Shown: positions 35,106 to 47,300, numbered from the stretch's first letter. The stretch is 64,000 bases of DNA from Allomyces macrogynus ATCC 38327 (GCA_000151295.1 GG745346.1:832124-896123); one strand, 5' to 3'. The notes: generated by a model not told the origin, from the sequence alone. Program-made: numbers and translations.

Positions 35106-38100
35106 ATGGCCTCCCATGCCGCGCCCCACGGCGCCGCCGCCAGCAGCAGCAGCAGCAGCAGCAGCACCGACGTGCCGCGCCCACGCCCGCCGCGCATCGC
35201 GCTCGCCTGCGACCCGTGCCGGTCGCGCAAGGTCAAGTGCGACGGCCAGCAGCCGTGCGCCTCGTGCCGCCGCTCCAGCTACCCCTGCACCTACCTCAAT
35301 CCGCCCAAGCGCCGCCAGGCCAAGGCCGCGGCTGCACGCAAGTCGGCCACAGCTGTCACAGTTGCACCGACTCTCGCATCGGCATCGACTTCATCAACGA
35401 GACCAGCATTCGACGCGAGGAGAGCCATCGGCCATGCAGACCCAAGCACGCCCGCGCCCGCATCTGCACCGTCAACAACCACCTCGGCCACCCATACTGC
35501 TGCTGCCGCCGTCGTCGCGCACCTTGCGCAATTGATGGACCCACCCGACGACGGGTCCGACCGCGCGACGCTCGTTGTCTCCATGGATCCCGGTTCGAAC
35601 GGCATTCGCTCTTTGCGGTCGCTCGGTCACTCGTCAGGACTGCACATTATCCGCAAATGGCGTACCAAGGCCTCGTCCAACAGCACCGAGGCCGTCATGG
35701 TCTTGCCGCCGAGCGCGAGCAGAACGCGGCCGGCCACGCCCAGTGGGCCGGAAGCGGCGTTGCCGCCGCGCAACATCATGACCATGCTGCTCGACTTTTA
35801 CTTCCAGCACATGCACTCGTTTGTACCCGTCGTCGACCAGCACATGCTGCGCACCAGTCTGGACGAGGGGAACCCGCCGCTGTTGCTCCTGAACGCCGTG
35901 TTTGCCGTGTCCGCGCATGTGTTTGAAAGTACCGCGCAAGGGCCGCAAGAGAGGCCCACCGCGTCGGGTATGGTCTGCTCGTTGGCTCGATCGAATCCTG
36001 CGCTTACCTTGCTCGAATTCCTGCGCTTACTGATCGGTCGGTCCTCTCGAAAATTACCCCGCTGCTCTGCTCACCAGACATCTTCCTCAACCGCGCGCGC
36101 CAGCTCGCACGCAACATTCTCTGGGCACCACCATGCCTCGAGTACATTCAGGCGCTGCTGCTGCTCAGCTTCCACGAACTCGGCCTCGTACGCGGGTCCG
36201 GGTGGGTCGTTTCAGGCGTGGCGATCCGCATGGCGCAAGACATGGGCCTGAATCGCCCGCTCGACCACCTCGCGGGCGCCGGCATTTCGCTCTCCCCGCT
36301 CCACCGGCACTTTCGGCGCACGTGGATGGCGACCGTGATCATGGACCGGTTCGTCTCGGCGGTGCTTGGGCGGCCCATCACGATCCACGACGAGGACTGC
36401 GACGTGCAGTGGCCCGACCCGGACGCCGAGCCCGACCCAAACGACGCACAGACGTTGCGCGACTACCTGGAACTCGCGAAGCTGAGCGCAATTCTCGGCA
36501 AGATCCTGCGGCACGTGAACGCGCCGGGCCACGAGCGGCGGCGCGCGCAGTGGGCCGCGGCCGTGCCGGACTTGCACGCGGCGCTGTCCGAGTGGTTGCA
36601 CGACTTGCCGCCGCGGCTGCGCTACTCGTTCCACGCAGGCGCGCCGACACCGTCGCGGGTTCGCGGGTTCCTGAACGCCATGTACTACACGACGATCATT
36701 TTGTGCTACCGCGTGTTCCTGACACCGACCGCTGCCATGGGCCTCGCCGCTGTCCCGCAGTACCTGCACATTTGCAGTACCGCAGCGACAGCCATTGTGC
36801 ATATCTGCCACGGCCGCGCCGCCGACCTGCCGTACTTGCCGGATGTCATGCTGTATCCGGTCTTCACGGCTGTCTCGACGCTCGTCGTCACTTACAACTG
36901 CATGGCAGGGCGCACGACGCCGCGGCGCGGGTCCGACGTCGCCGGTGCCACGGATGGCGCTCCGCGCGACGCAGCGCCCACGCCGACTGCGGCCAATGCG
37001 CTCGCGGCGCTGCGCAAGTGCCACGTGGTGCTCGTGAACGTGCAGGAGTTCTGGCCGCTGGCCAAGCGGCTGATTTATGTGGTCGAAGACTTCTTTGACC
37101 ATCACGGCATTCGCATCGACGTGCCACGCCAGCCGCCGACCGACGTATCGAAGCGCGAGCGCGTGCCCACGGTCTCGCGACGGTGCAACGAGCCGGACGC
37201 GATTGCCGCCGCCTACACGCGGCTCTCGGCACTGCTCAACGGCAGCACCCCGCCGCCGCCATCCCCATCCCCGCCACCATCGTCGGGTGGGGACGACGCC
37301 ATGGATGGCACTGGCATCGGCAGTAGTAGGACCCAAGAGTCGGCGGTCGCAACGCGGTCCATGACAACGCTCGCGCAACTGCTCGGCGCGCCCTCGTCGA
37401 CGGCCGCCGCCATGGACTTTCAGTTCCCGTCGAACGTGCCGACGGCCGCGTCGGTCCGCGCGGCGACCATGGAGCCGTCGCCCGGACCACGCGCGGCCGG
37501 CCGCAAACTCGACCTGTTTGGCATCGCCGGCGGCGTCGAGGTCGACGTCGACCAGCTGCGCAGCGTCGCGGCCATCACGGGGTGCGCTTTGCCCGCGACC
37601 GAGCCGCCCGAGCCCAGGATCCCGAGCTTGCCGGCATCGCCAGGAATGCGACGCCCGCGCGGCGGGTCGAGCGTGTCGAGTTCGGGCAAGTCGGTCTCGC
37701 CAACGCCGTTGACGCCGGCCGACGTGGTCCCGCCGCAAGTCCCGCCGCCGCCACCGCCGGGAACGGTACCAGCGGCCACGGCAGGGACGACGATGACGAC
37801 CGTGCACATTCCCGCGGCGTGGCTTGCGGGCAACATTTACCTGTCTGCGGCGACCGCGGGGGTTCCCCCGCCGCCGCCCACGCTGCCGTTTGCGTTTTGC
37901 GGCGGGTCGGCAGCGGCTGCGCGCGACTGGTCCGCGGGCGCGTTCCTGGATGCGGCGCTCGGCGATGGTGGTGGGGCGGCGTCTGAGGACGTGCCGTCGG
38001 TGCCGTCGTCGGCATTTGGGGGCGATGGAGAGGGGGACGGGAATGCGGCGATTGATGCGATTTGGGCGAGCATGGTTGAGGACGATGTCTGGGGGGATGT

Positions 38101-38230
38101 CGATATGGAGGAGGTCATGGGCGTGGATGTCGGCATGGAGTTTGGCGGGTTGGGGTTGGTGATGGATGGGATGGAGGAGGACGGGCCGGTGGGTGGAGCA
38201 GGAGGTGGTGGGATGGGCGCGCGGCTGTGA
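35106..38230 (+). CDS. Zn2Cys6 fungal-type transcription factor
   Basis: Two exons, 35106-35967 and 36078-38230, encode 1004 residues. The zinc cluster ACDPCRSRKVKCDGQQPC continues ASCRRSSYPC, giving the CX2CX6CX5CX2CX6C spacing at residues about 35-61. A long low-complexity linker precedes the fungal_trans middle homology region: MLLDFYFQHMHSFVPVVDQH, FLNRARQLARNILW, CLEYIQALLLLSFHELGLVR, GVAIRMAQDMGLNRPL and MDRFVSAVLGRPITIHDEDC. The C-terminal quarter is rich in Pro, Gly, Asp and Glu, likely an activation region. Target genes cannot be inferred. The long open frame on the opposite strand is a shadow of third-position GC. The donor GTATGG and acceptor CAG keep the phase. Confidence 0.9.
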
Positions 38231-38730
38231 GGGAGGGGCGCTCGCAGGTGAAGGAGAAGAAGAGGGCGAGCGTGGATTGTGGAAGGTGGTTGTCTGTACA
38301 TACATTTATTGATGGTGGTTGTCGCCGTCGTTGCCGTAGTTGACGGCGATGGGCACGTTGCGAGCGCTGTGTTGATGGATGGCGAGCAAGGTCTGACTTG
38401 GTGCCAGACTGGATCTGACACGGCGGTGACATGGCCCTCGCTCGCCACCGCCACAGGTGGCCGGAAGATTCGCTAAGGTCGGTGGAAGCTCGACTCGCTC
38501 ACCTTCTCGCCACGCCGTCTCTCGGAATCGGACCTGCGTCTGTCGACAGCACGACGTCCCTGCTCTTGACGACGCCAGCGACATACTCCACCCGCTGCAA
38601 GCAGCTGCACGCTTGCGCAATCTGCACCAGCTCAGACCGCCGACAAGTATCAGGCTGTAGCGGCTCCCGCTTCAACACCTGAAAGACACTCCAACCTGCC
38701 CGGCCGCAAGGACGCCCCTCACGACCGACC
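38231..38730. other. Intergenic region, no gene seen
   Basis: 500 bases between the Zn2Cys6 factor and the membrane protein gene. Short frames only; it should include the terminator of the first and promoter of the second gene. Confidence 0.3.
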
Positions 38731-40075
38731 ATGGGCGCCATCGAGATTCCCGGCTGGCCGCTCTGGGCCTCAGTCGTGCTCTCGGCCGTGCTCGCCGGCA
38801 CGATTTGCATTCTCGTCACGCTCGCGATTGAGCGACTCGGCGGCCTGCTGGGTGCGTTATGTACACCAGCAGCTTGTCTCGGTTCAGAACAGAACACTGA
38901 TCGGCCTGAATGACCAGGCGGGCTGCTCGGGTCGATGCCGACCAATATCTTGCCGCCGGCCGTGGGCCTGTGGCTGCAGTACCGGTACCGCGGCGCGACC
39001 TCGGCCGACTACGTGACGCAGCAAGGGCTCGAAGAGTACCAGCGCAGTATGACGGCGATCGTCTATGGGATGCTGTTGAATATTCCGTATTTGCTGCTGT
39101 GGCGAGTGCGTCTCTGACTGTGCTCACGTCGTTCTCCCAGCGCAAACTGACAGACCCGGTTTCCACCAGCACCTGCCCGGTGTCTTCCAGCGACGGTACC
39201 CGCACTGGACGACCAAGCAACTGCTTGCCGCCGTCGTTGGCACCGCCATCACGATCTGGGTCGCGCTGGCCGCGATCCTCGTCGAGGTCCTGCACGCCAC
39301 GGCCGTGCGCGTCGAGGAAGGCGACGCGCCCGTGCACAAGGTCCTTTCCAACAATATCCTCGGCCAGTATCTGTCGTCGGTGGTCCTGACCGTGGTCATG
39401 GTCCTAGCCGGGCTCGCGGCGGGTTGGAACGCGCCGCCGGCACCGAAAGGACGCGCGCACGTGGCGTTGGGCATGGTCGCGCTGCGCGGCGGGTTGGCCG
39501 CAGCCGCGATCGGTGCGGTTTGATGTGTATTGCCGTCGACGACTTTTGTGCGCGGCTCTGACCTATTTGCGACGATAGGCATTTCGGTCCTGCTCGGGTC
39601 GCTCTCGTCATACCTCGCGGGCCTCGCGACGCCGTTCCCGGTCATTTTCACGACCGTGCTTGTCACCGTCTGGTTGCACTCGGGACCGACCGTGTCGGCG
39701 GGCAGTATCTCGTCGCTGATGCTGGGCGCATCGAGTAACGCCGTGTTTGCACTGACGTCGGCCGTACTCGCGCCGAAGATTGGATTTGCGACCACGTGTG
39801 CCGTGAGTCTGGTGCTCGGGTTGGTAGTGGTGAGTTTGCCGAGTCTGGCGTTCTTGAAGTGGCGCCGGCGCGTGCTGGGCGCGCGGGATGGGGCGGAGAA
39901 GGTGGAGAAGGTCGAGGAGGGGACGGGGGACCGACGGGAGATGGAGACGGTGGGTAAGGAGGAGGAGAGCACGGTGGAGAGTGACAGCAGCGAGGAGGAT
40001 CGCGCAGTCGTGGTGCGGCTGCTGCCGCCGGCGGCGGGCTCCGTGGAGCAGGAGCGCGAGGTGGAGCGGGGGTAG
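38731..40075 (+). CDS. Polytopic membrane protein of unknown function
   Basis: Exons 38731-38851, 38918-39105, 39170-39512 and 39579-40075 give 382 residues. An N-terminal helix (WASVVLSAVLAGTICILVTL) is followed by a glycine-rich loop with the motif GLLGSMPTNILPPAVGLWLQ, then about eight further hydrophobic helices (LLAAVVGTAITIWVALAAIL, LSSVVLTVVMVLAGLAAGW, ISVLLGSLSSYLAGL, VIFTTVLVTVWL, TCAVSLVLGLVVVSLPSLAF). The C-terminal tail of about 75 residues is highly charged (EKVEKVEEGTGD) and probably cytosolic. The GSMPTNILPPA loop looks like a re-entrant transport motif, but I do not recognise a named family. The in-frame TGA near 39521 is removed by the third intron (GTGCGG..TAG), which restores phase. 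Confidence 0.75.
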
Positions 40076-40819
40076 CGCGAGCGGAGGAGTAAGCGGGAAG
40101 TCTGCTGGCGCAGAGGGTTATGTGTCGGTTGTCGAGGGGTATTTATTTGATAGAAGCGGTTTGCTGCTGGCACAGCGGCGTTGAGGAGAGCGATGGTGGC
40201 CGCCGTGTGTGGGATGCCGTTCCGCACGTCTCGCACGTCTCGCACGCTCGCGTGGCTCGCACGTGGCGCGTTGCAACTTCGACGTGGTCGACAGACAGCG
40301 TCTCCCAGCGGCCAGAACATCACGTGGACCGCCTGCCAGCCCCACCCACGTTCGCCCACCGCCGTCAAGCAGCCGCCGCTCCAGCTCCACGACGACGGCG
40401 GCGACGACGGTGCAGCTCAAGCGACGGCGACAACCACGACGGCCAAGACAACCAGCAGCGCCTGCTGCCGCAACGGCCACGACGAGCGTGGGCGCAAAGC
40501 ACGCAGACACCAGCGAAAGGTGCGTCGGTGGTCGTGATGGGCCCTCTTGATGGCAGTGACAGGCTGCCGCCCGTCGAAACTATCGCACCGGGAGCCGGCG
40601 CCTGCACGGGCCCTCCTCCGCCATTCGGCGCCGGCCGCCAACGATCACAACGACGACGACGACGACGACGACGACGAGGATGGCGACGGTGGCATTGGGC
40701 CGGCGCACCTGCAACCGCGCGCCGCGGGCGGCGGCAACCTGTGGTGACACCAACTGACCGCACCGCTCCACCATTGTGCCTGATCCACAGCAACAACGAC
40801 GGCACCCGCACCAAGAGCC
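40076..40819. other. Upstream region of the homeodomain gene
   Basis: About 740 bases without a convincing gene. It contains an (ACG)n microsatellite at about 40649-40677 shortly before the homeodomain start, and arginine- or alanine-rich chance frames on both strands. Confidence 0.35.
40649..40677. repeat. (ACG)n microsatellite
   Basis: About nine consecutive ACG/GAC triplets lie in the leader or promoter of the homeodomain gene. Confidence 0.85.
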
Positions 40820-43800
40820 ATGGACCAGCTCGCTGACCAGCAGCATGCACTGGCGCCCGACGTCACACCCGTGCCCGACGCCATGCCCTTCCCCGCGCCC
40901 GAGCCCGAGACCGTGCCCGAGACCGTGCCCGCGCCGGTGCCGCCAGCAGCATCACACGCAGACCTGCCGCTCGAGGCCCCCACCGTACCCGCACTCCACG
41001 TCCCGGCGCACGTTGACCACTTCAAGGCCACGCCGCTCAACGACGTTCAAGTACCCGAGCCCGTTCCTGAGCCCATGATCGACCCGGGCCAGTCTGCTTA
41101 TCTACAGCGCGCTGCCGCCGAGGCGCCGAATGCCGCCGACGCCACGATGTCTGACGCCCCACTCGCCGGCGATGTGCCAATGCTCGACGCCGTTCCGCTC
41201 CCCACCGACGCGCCCATGATCGACAACGCGCCCATGATCGACGCGCACGTGCCGCCGCTGCTCCACACGCCAGCGCCGACGCCGACTCCCGACGCGATCC
41301 CGCACCCCGACGACGCGCCCCTGCCGCAGGACCACGCTGCCGCTGCCGCGACCGCCGGCGTCTCCGAGTCGGAACTGCGCGAGTTGCTGGAGGAGCCCGC
41401 CGACCGCACCGCGCTCGACGCCTCGACCGCCGCTGCCGCGGCCCATGCCGCTGCTGCCGCGCACGCTGCCGCCGCTGCAGCTGCAGCCGCCGCCGCGGGC
41501 GTCCCGGGTGCCGACGACGCCCATTTCCAGGCGGCGCACGCGCATGCTCAGGCACAGGCGCACGCACACCAGGCCGCACACTTTGCGCCGTACGGGTATG
41601 GGTACTACCCCGGGTTCCTGCCGTTCCCGCCACCCGGTGCCGCGGGGCAAGTGCCTACAACGGGTGCCGCGCCGCCGCCCGTGACGACCGCTGGTGCTGC
41701 GCCGGGACTGTTCTTGCCGCCACCCGGTGCACCGGGGTCGGCAGCGGCCGCGGCCGCGGCGGCCGCTGCCATGCTCCCGACATCGATGCACCTCTACCAG
41801 TACCCGCCGCCGGACTTTGCCGCGGCGGCCGCGGCGGGGATGGAAATGCCCGGTGCGCCCAACGCGGCGGCGCAGTTGCTCGACGCGCACGTTGCGCAGG
41901 CCGCGCACGCGCACGCGGCCATGGCTGCTGCGGCCGCCGCAGCTGCCGCCGCATCGAACGGGGCCACGGCGACGGCCGAGCCGCGGTCACAGCTGTTCGA
42001 GACTTTCTTCAACGCGATTGAGAAGACGGCCATTTCGCACAAGGTGCGCGGGTTTACCTGGGACGACCGGCTCTACGCACATGAGTTTCTGCGTAAGAAG
42101 GACCAAATGCGGCTCTTGTCGGACGCCGACGAGGCCGCGTGCCTGCAGCAGCCGGAACTCGCCGCGTTGGCCAGTGAGGGGCTCGCAGAAGAAGCGATTT
42201 CCACGTCGTTTGCCGCACCGGACTCGACGCTGTTCGAGCTCGTCATGCGCCGGTTCTGGGTGCGGCCCGAGGCCGTGCTCGATTTCGGCGACCATTTAGT
42301 TGGTGTCCGTGAGCATCTGAACAAGATGCCCGACTTGAACGACGACGTGGTCGTGGAAGTGATTGGCGTCGCCACGCCCGAGGCGCGCGCGGTCCTGCAC
42401 AAGACGCGCGAGCTCTACAAGCGCACGGCGTTGGTGCTCGCCACGGCCATGGAACAGCAGTACACGTACCGCAAGGCGCTGATTGCCAAGACGCACGCGA
42501 CGCTCACGGCGTTCCAGTGCGCGCACCACAAGTCGTGGGCGCCGCCCTACCCGCATATTCGCAACCTCGACGTGCAGTTTGCAAAGGCCTGGTTCAGGTA
42601 CGACGCGCGGTTGTCGGCCATCTTCACGCTCTGGTTGCAGGACTTGCGCGTGCAGTTTGAGCCGCCGGTCGCCATGGAACCCACGCCGGGCGCTGAGGGG
42701 AGCCAGGGCGAGGAGCAGCAGCAGGGCGCTGTGCCGCCGCAAGACACGGCGTCGACCGGCGGGGACCAGCCGGCACTTGCAACGACTATTTCGACCAGTG
42801 GCGGCGCCGTTGCCGACGACGCAACCCCGCCGTCGCGCACCATGACCCCGGCCAAGAAAGACGCCTTCACACCGGCCGTCCTGTGCGTCCTGCGCGCATC
42901 TTATTCGCAGGAACGGTACCCGTCCGAAGACGAAAAAGTGCGGCTCGCGCAAGTGTGCCACCTGTCGCTCGACCAAGTCAACGTCTGGTTTACCAACAAG
43001 CGGTCGCGCGACAAGCAGCGCGAGGAAAAGGAGCGCGCGCAGCGCGAGGCGCAGGAACTGCAGCGACTGCGCACCAAGCAGCAGCAGGAACAGGAACTGC
43101 AAATGCACGCGCGCGCCACGCTTGCGCAGGTGCAGGCCGCCGCGCACGCGCACGCGCACGCGCACGCGCAGGCCGCGGGGGATCCGAATGCCGCGAGAGC
43201 ACTGCTCGCAGTGTACCCGCCCCCACCGCCGCCGGCGGCGCAGCCGGGGGCCGTCGTCGTGCCCGCGCCGGGGACCGCGGTAACGACTGCCAACGCGTCG
43301 CCCGTACCGCCCGTGCCAGGCGCCGCGACACCGACCGCGGGCGCCGAGAACGCGGCCGCTGCGGCTGCGGCTGCTGCTGCTGCCGCCGCTGCGGGGACGC
43401 CGCCCGCCGTCGCGCCACACGCGCCGGCGCCGATCCCGTTCCATATGGGCATGATGCCGATGGGGATGATGCCGATGCCGATGGGCATGATGATGCCCGG
43501 GCTGCCGGGCATGAGCCCGCACGCTGCCGCGGCTGCTGCTGCCGCCGCCGCGCAGTTCTACCCGATGTTCCCACACGCACCACACGCGCCGTACCCGTGG
43601 GGTATTCCGGCGCCGCACCCCGGGGCTGTCGGGATGCCGGGGATCGCGCACGATCCGGCCGCGTTCGAGCCGCAGCCGCCGCCGCCCGCCGCGGTGGAGA
43701 GCGACCAGCAAGCGCAAGTGGATTCGACGTCCGACGCGGCGAGTCTCGTCGCGCAGGACCCGCCGGTGGCCGCAGCGGCGATGATGGTCGCGGCGGCGCC

Positions 43801-43975
43801 CGCGCAGCAGGACGTGCAGCTCGGCGCAGTCGTCTCGGATCTGGCACGCGCCGAGGCAGCAGCGCTTGTCGCGGCCGCCGAGCCGGGCGCAATGGACGTG
43901 GATCAGGTGAGCGCGCCGGGGACCGTCGCGACGGAGGCGGCGGGTGCGGTGGCGGTTGAGGAGCTTGCCAACTGA
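40820..43975 (+). CDS. Homeodomain transcription factor with alanine/proline-rich arms
   Basis: A single exon encodes 1051 residues. A low-complexity N terminus (Pro, Ala, His repeats) leads to a conserved-looking region around residues 390-600 (LFETFFNAIEKTAISHKVRG, TLFELVMRRFWVRPEAVLDF, VQFAKAWFRYDARLSAIFTL) and then a homeodomain at about 675-740: FTPAVLCVLRASYSQERYPS, then KVRLAQVCHLSLDQVNVWFT, then NKRSRDKQ. Helix 3 keeps Trp48, Phe49, Asn51 and Arg53, so DNA binding is expected. The middle region resembles the N-terminal domain that precedes homeodomains in fungal HD proteins, including mating-type factors, but this is tentative. The C terminus is again Ala/Met/Pro-rich. Confidence 0.85.
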   Translation: MDQLADQQHALAPDVTPVPDAMPFPAPEPETVPETVPAPVPPAASHADLPLEAPTVPALHVPAHVDHFKATPLNDVQVPEPVPEPMIDPGQSAYLQRAAAEAPNAADATMSDAPLAGDVPMLDAVPLPTDAPMIDNAPMIDAHVPPLLHTPAPTPTPDAIPHPDDAPLPQDHAAAAATAGVSESELRELLEEPADRTALDASTAAAAAHAAAAAHAAAAAAAAAAAGVPGADDAHFQAAHAHAQAQAHAHQAAHFAPYGYGYYPGFLPFPPPGAAGQVPTTGAAPPPVTTAGAAPGLFLPPPGAPGSAAAAAAAAAAMLPTSMHLYQYPPPDFAAAAAAGMEMPGAPNAAAQLLDAHVAQAAHAHAAMAAAAAAAAAASNGATATAEPRSQLFETFFNAIEKTAISHKVRGFTWDDRLYAHEFLRKKDQMRLLSDADEAACLQQPELAALASEGLAEEAISTSFAAPDSTLFELVMRRFWVRPEAVLDFGDHLVGVREHLNKMPDLNDDVVVEVIGVATPEARAVLHKTRELYKRTALVLATAMEQQYTYRKALIAKTHATLTAFQCAHHKSWAPPYPHIRNLDVQFAKAWFRYDARLSAIFTLWLQDLRVQFEPPVAMEPTPGAEGSQGEEQQQGAVPPQDTASTGGDQPALATTISTSGGAVADDATPPSRTMTPAKKDAFTPAVLCVLRASYSQERYPSEDEKVRLAQVCHLSLDQVNVWFTNKRSRDKQREEKERAQREAQELQRLRTKQQQEQELQMHARATLAQVQAAAHAHAHAHAQAAGDPNAARALLAVYPPPPPPAAQPGAVVVPAPGTAVTTANASPVPPVPGAATPTAGAENAAAAAAAAAAAAAAGTPPAVAPHAPAPIPFHMGMMPMGMMPMPMGMMMPGLPGMSPHAAAAAAAAAAQFYPMFPHAPHAPYPWGIPAPHPGAVGMPGIAHDPAAFEPQPPPPAAVESDQQAQVDSTSDAASLVAQDPPVAAAAMMVAAAPAQQDVQLGAVVSDLARAEAAALVAAAEPGAMDVDQVSAPGTVATEAAGAVAVEELAN

Positions 43976-44337
43976 GGTGCTGCGCGGAATGGCGACGGAT
44001 GTCGTTTCTTGGGTGCGGAGGTCTGTCGTCCCTTGTCGAGGTTTTGTTCTTGTTGTTGCCCGTGTGCTGGTGCTGTTCGTGTCAGCTTGCCAACGACCCA
44101 TAATTTATTCTTGTTTTTGAAGATCGGCCTGGCACGTTGCTCTCCTTGGTCTTCGCTCCTCACGACGCAAGTGCGGCTGCAGTGAGGACAGTGATCAGTG
44201 TGAGGGGACGTTGACGTCGCGAGGAGATACCCACGGCACGACACAACAACCAACGACGCGTTCACAGATCACCATCATTTTGGCCACTTCCCCAACACCA
44301 AGATTCCACCATCCAAACAAAACAAAACCAGCTTCGC
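43976..44337. other. Convergent spacer, no gene seen
   Basis: About 360 bases between the homeodomain stop (plus) and the SPT23/MGA2-like stop (minus). It should hold both 3' ends. An AT-rich stretch near 44100-44120 may contribute to polyadenylation. Confidence 0.3.
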
Positions 44338-47300
44338 TCACGACACGTACAACCGCCACGACCGCCCGAGCTGCCACGCCGTCTCGCCCTCGGTCTGCTG
44401 CTCCTCCACCCCCTCCTCCCGCTCGCCACCTTCACTCACGCCCGCCGCTACGACCACCACCTCATCCACCCACCACCGCGTCACCGCCTCGACCATCCCC
44501 CTCTTCGCCGCCGCCGGCGACGCCTCGGCCTCGGCCGCCGCGACCTCCATCTCCGCAAGCGCCGCAAAGTCAAGCCACGCGGGCGCCGCATCGCCCCAGA
44601 CGCGCGTCGCTGAATCCCACCCGGCCGACAAGGTTGTTTCGACGGCCGATGTCGTCAGGTGCGCAATCACCGCAGCAAGCAAACTGATCAGGACAAACGC
44701 GCGCATGATCCAGACCGTGAGCGGGGCGTGGAAAAACGTCTCGAGCCGCGCGTGGATGTTCCACCCAGTCAGCGACAGAGGTGAGGTCGCGGGGGCAGTG
44801 CCGGTCGCAGTGGGGAGCGTAGGGAGCGTCGCGGCCTTGCTGGACGAGGACGACGACGACAACAACAACGTCGGAGTTGGGATGGGCTTGGTTGGAGGAT
44901 TGACGCGCTTGGTGTCGCGGTTGGCCAACTTGGTCTCGGCCACCATGCCGTGCTCAGTCAACGGGTCGGCGCATGCCGCGTCGTTCTGGGCGAGCGTGCT
45001 CGATGCGTCGTGGTCCACTGCGTCTTGTCCACCCACACGCGCCGCGTCACGTACTGACGCAGCTTGCTCACTCACGCCGCGCTCCGACGTGCCGTCGAGC
45101 ACCGCCATCCCCTCTTCCCACGCCACCTCCGCCACCGCCTCGCGCAGCGCGCGCCCATCCGCATCCCGCGCATCCGCAATCACTCCACCTTCCTCACCGA
45201 CCAACCACTGGAGCAGCGCCGGCATCCGGTACTTGACCGCCGCGTGCGCGAGCGCCGCGCGCACTTCATCCCCACCCGACTGCGCGGCAGCGACGCCGCT
45301 CGTCAGTGCCGCGAGCACTGTCTCTTCGACCGACCTTGCCGACGTCGTCGCATGGTGCCACGCGTTCGCGCAGTGCTGCGCCGCGCCGGCAGTGCCGTCA
45401 GCGGGCGCTGAGGAGGTGCCAGAGGACGAGGTGGGGAGAGCGCCGCCAAACGCCGAGTAGGTCGCGACAATTCGCGCGGCGACGGCGTGCGCCGGATCGA
45501 CTTTGCCCGACAGGTTGTACCCGATCAGCGAGAGGGCGAGCTCGAGGACCGACTTGTCGCCGCCTAGGAAAAGGGAGGAGCGGGTGGAGAGCGTCAGTCG
45601 CCAACCGAAAGAGAAGTAGGAAGCGAAAATCGAAAGAGCAAAGCAGGGCCTGCCCACCCCAAATGGCGGAAACATCCAATTGGAGCGAACGACTTGGGCC
45701 AGTCGAGAGTTGGGAAAGAGAGAAGGTGGGGAGGGACACGAGATTCTGGCACACCCAAGTCGTCATGTATTTGCGGCCACGAGAGAGATGCGCGACGAGA
45801 CGGACGGGGGGAAGGGGAGAGACAAGACAGGGGGGCGCGGCGTGGCTCGCGGCTCGGGGGGCAAAAATGTGGGGGGTTGTGAGAAGAGCGTGGACGGGTC
45901 CGCGGGTCGCGGACCAAACAAGGACAACAACCAAAGGGTCCCCAAACGAGACCAAAAAAAAAAAAGGAAGAGGAGCGTCCGAGCACCACTCGCGAGCACG
46001 AGCGATAAAAATCGGGGACGCGGGAGTGGGAGGGGCAAGAAGGGGACGCAACGGCCAGCCGTCACCAATGCGAAGAGAACGCGGTATCGAACCAGGCCAT
46101 ACCGTCTTTGTAGGTGAACAGCGCCGGGTCGGGCCCAGACAGCCCGAGGTCGTCGACTTGCTTGATGGTCACGGCGACGGGGCCCGGGTGCGCGCCGGGC
46201 GGCACCTTGCACACGAGTGTGTTGACCGACCAGTAGGTCGTCGACAGCGCCGGGACGTTGCCAAATTGGACCGTGAGCGATTCTGGAATGGCAAAGTAAG
46301 TTGGATGAGCCGTGATGTCGAGGCACGAATAAGAAAACGAGCGACAAGCACGGACCGTTGAACCCGCACCCCAAAATCGTCACATCGATCCCGCCATGCA
46401 GCGGTCCTTCGGCCGGTACAACGCGGTCGATCCGCGGCAGCTGCGAGAGCGGTCCCGTGAGCGCGAGCCCGGGCGCCGACGACACGGCCGCAGCCATGAG
46501 CGCCTCGGCAGACGTGGCCGTGACCGCCATCGGCGGGTCGTTGGGCATGGTCATGGCCGGGATCGTCTGCGCCACGGGCGCCGACGTGCTGCTCGGCAAT
46601 CTCATGGGCGGCGGCAGGGTCAGCTTGAACGACGTCGCGCTTCCCGCGGCTGCCGCAGCAAACGCGTCGCTCAAAGACGGGTCGAACACAAGCGAGGACG
46701 GCGGCGGCAGCGGCGCCGAGGTCAGGGCCAGGTCGGTCGCGGTGGGTGCCGGCGGCGTGGAAACCAGAGGCGCGAGGAACTCGCCGCGAGCGCGCTTGCG
46801 AGCCGGCTGTGGGTCGTCCCACTCAAGGTATTGGTCGAGGCTCAGGACCGCGTCAGTGCCGGTGAGTGCCGACAGACCGTTTGGGAAGAGGTCGGTCTTG
46901 AGGAAATGGCTCGCAGCGGCGGCGGCGGCGCCCGGACTCGATGCGCGGCTCGGGTCGTGCGAGATGCCCTCCATCTGGTACGGCCCAAGCTCAGGGCTCG
47001 AGGTGGACGTGCCCGTCGACGAGGACCGCGACGACGAGGTGGATGCCGACGGCGGTGGCGAGAGCGTGGTCAGTGCAGCGGCCGCCGACGCGGCTTGCAG
47101 TACAGGCACAGTCCCGAGACTCAGGCCAACGGTGATCGACGGGTCCAAGTACTCGTGCGCCGGCCACGGCGGCAACGCCATGGCCATGCCGTGGTCGGTC
47201 GGTGAGCCGAGTGGTGCAAACAACGCCTGTGATCGGAAATCCCGGAAGTGGTATGGCAGAAGGCGGGGCTGCAAATGGTCGTCACCGACTCGGCCAGGGA

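Noticed and set aside
36212..38305. 697-codon open frame on the minus strand opposite the Zn2Cys6 gene
   Set aside because: Its composition is Arg/His/Pro-rich and mirrors the third-position GC bias of the real gene; no conserved motif.
39521..39523. In-frame TGA in the polytopic membrane protein gene
   Set aside because: It lies inside an intron (39513-39578) whose removal restores the phase.
42296..44101. 601-codon open frame opposite the homeodomain gene
   Set aside because: Arginine- and histidine-rich shadow frame; the plus strand encodes a clear homeodomain.
45640..46060. Open frames on both strands within the long SPT23/MGA2-like intron
   Set aside because: Low complexity, driven by a pyrimidine-rich tract; no conserved segments.
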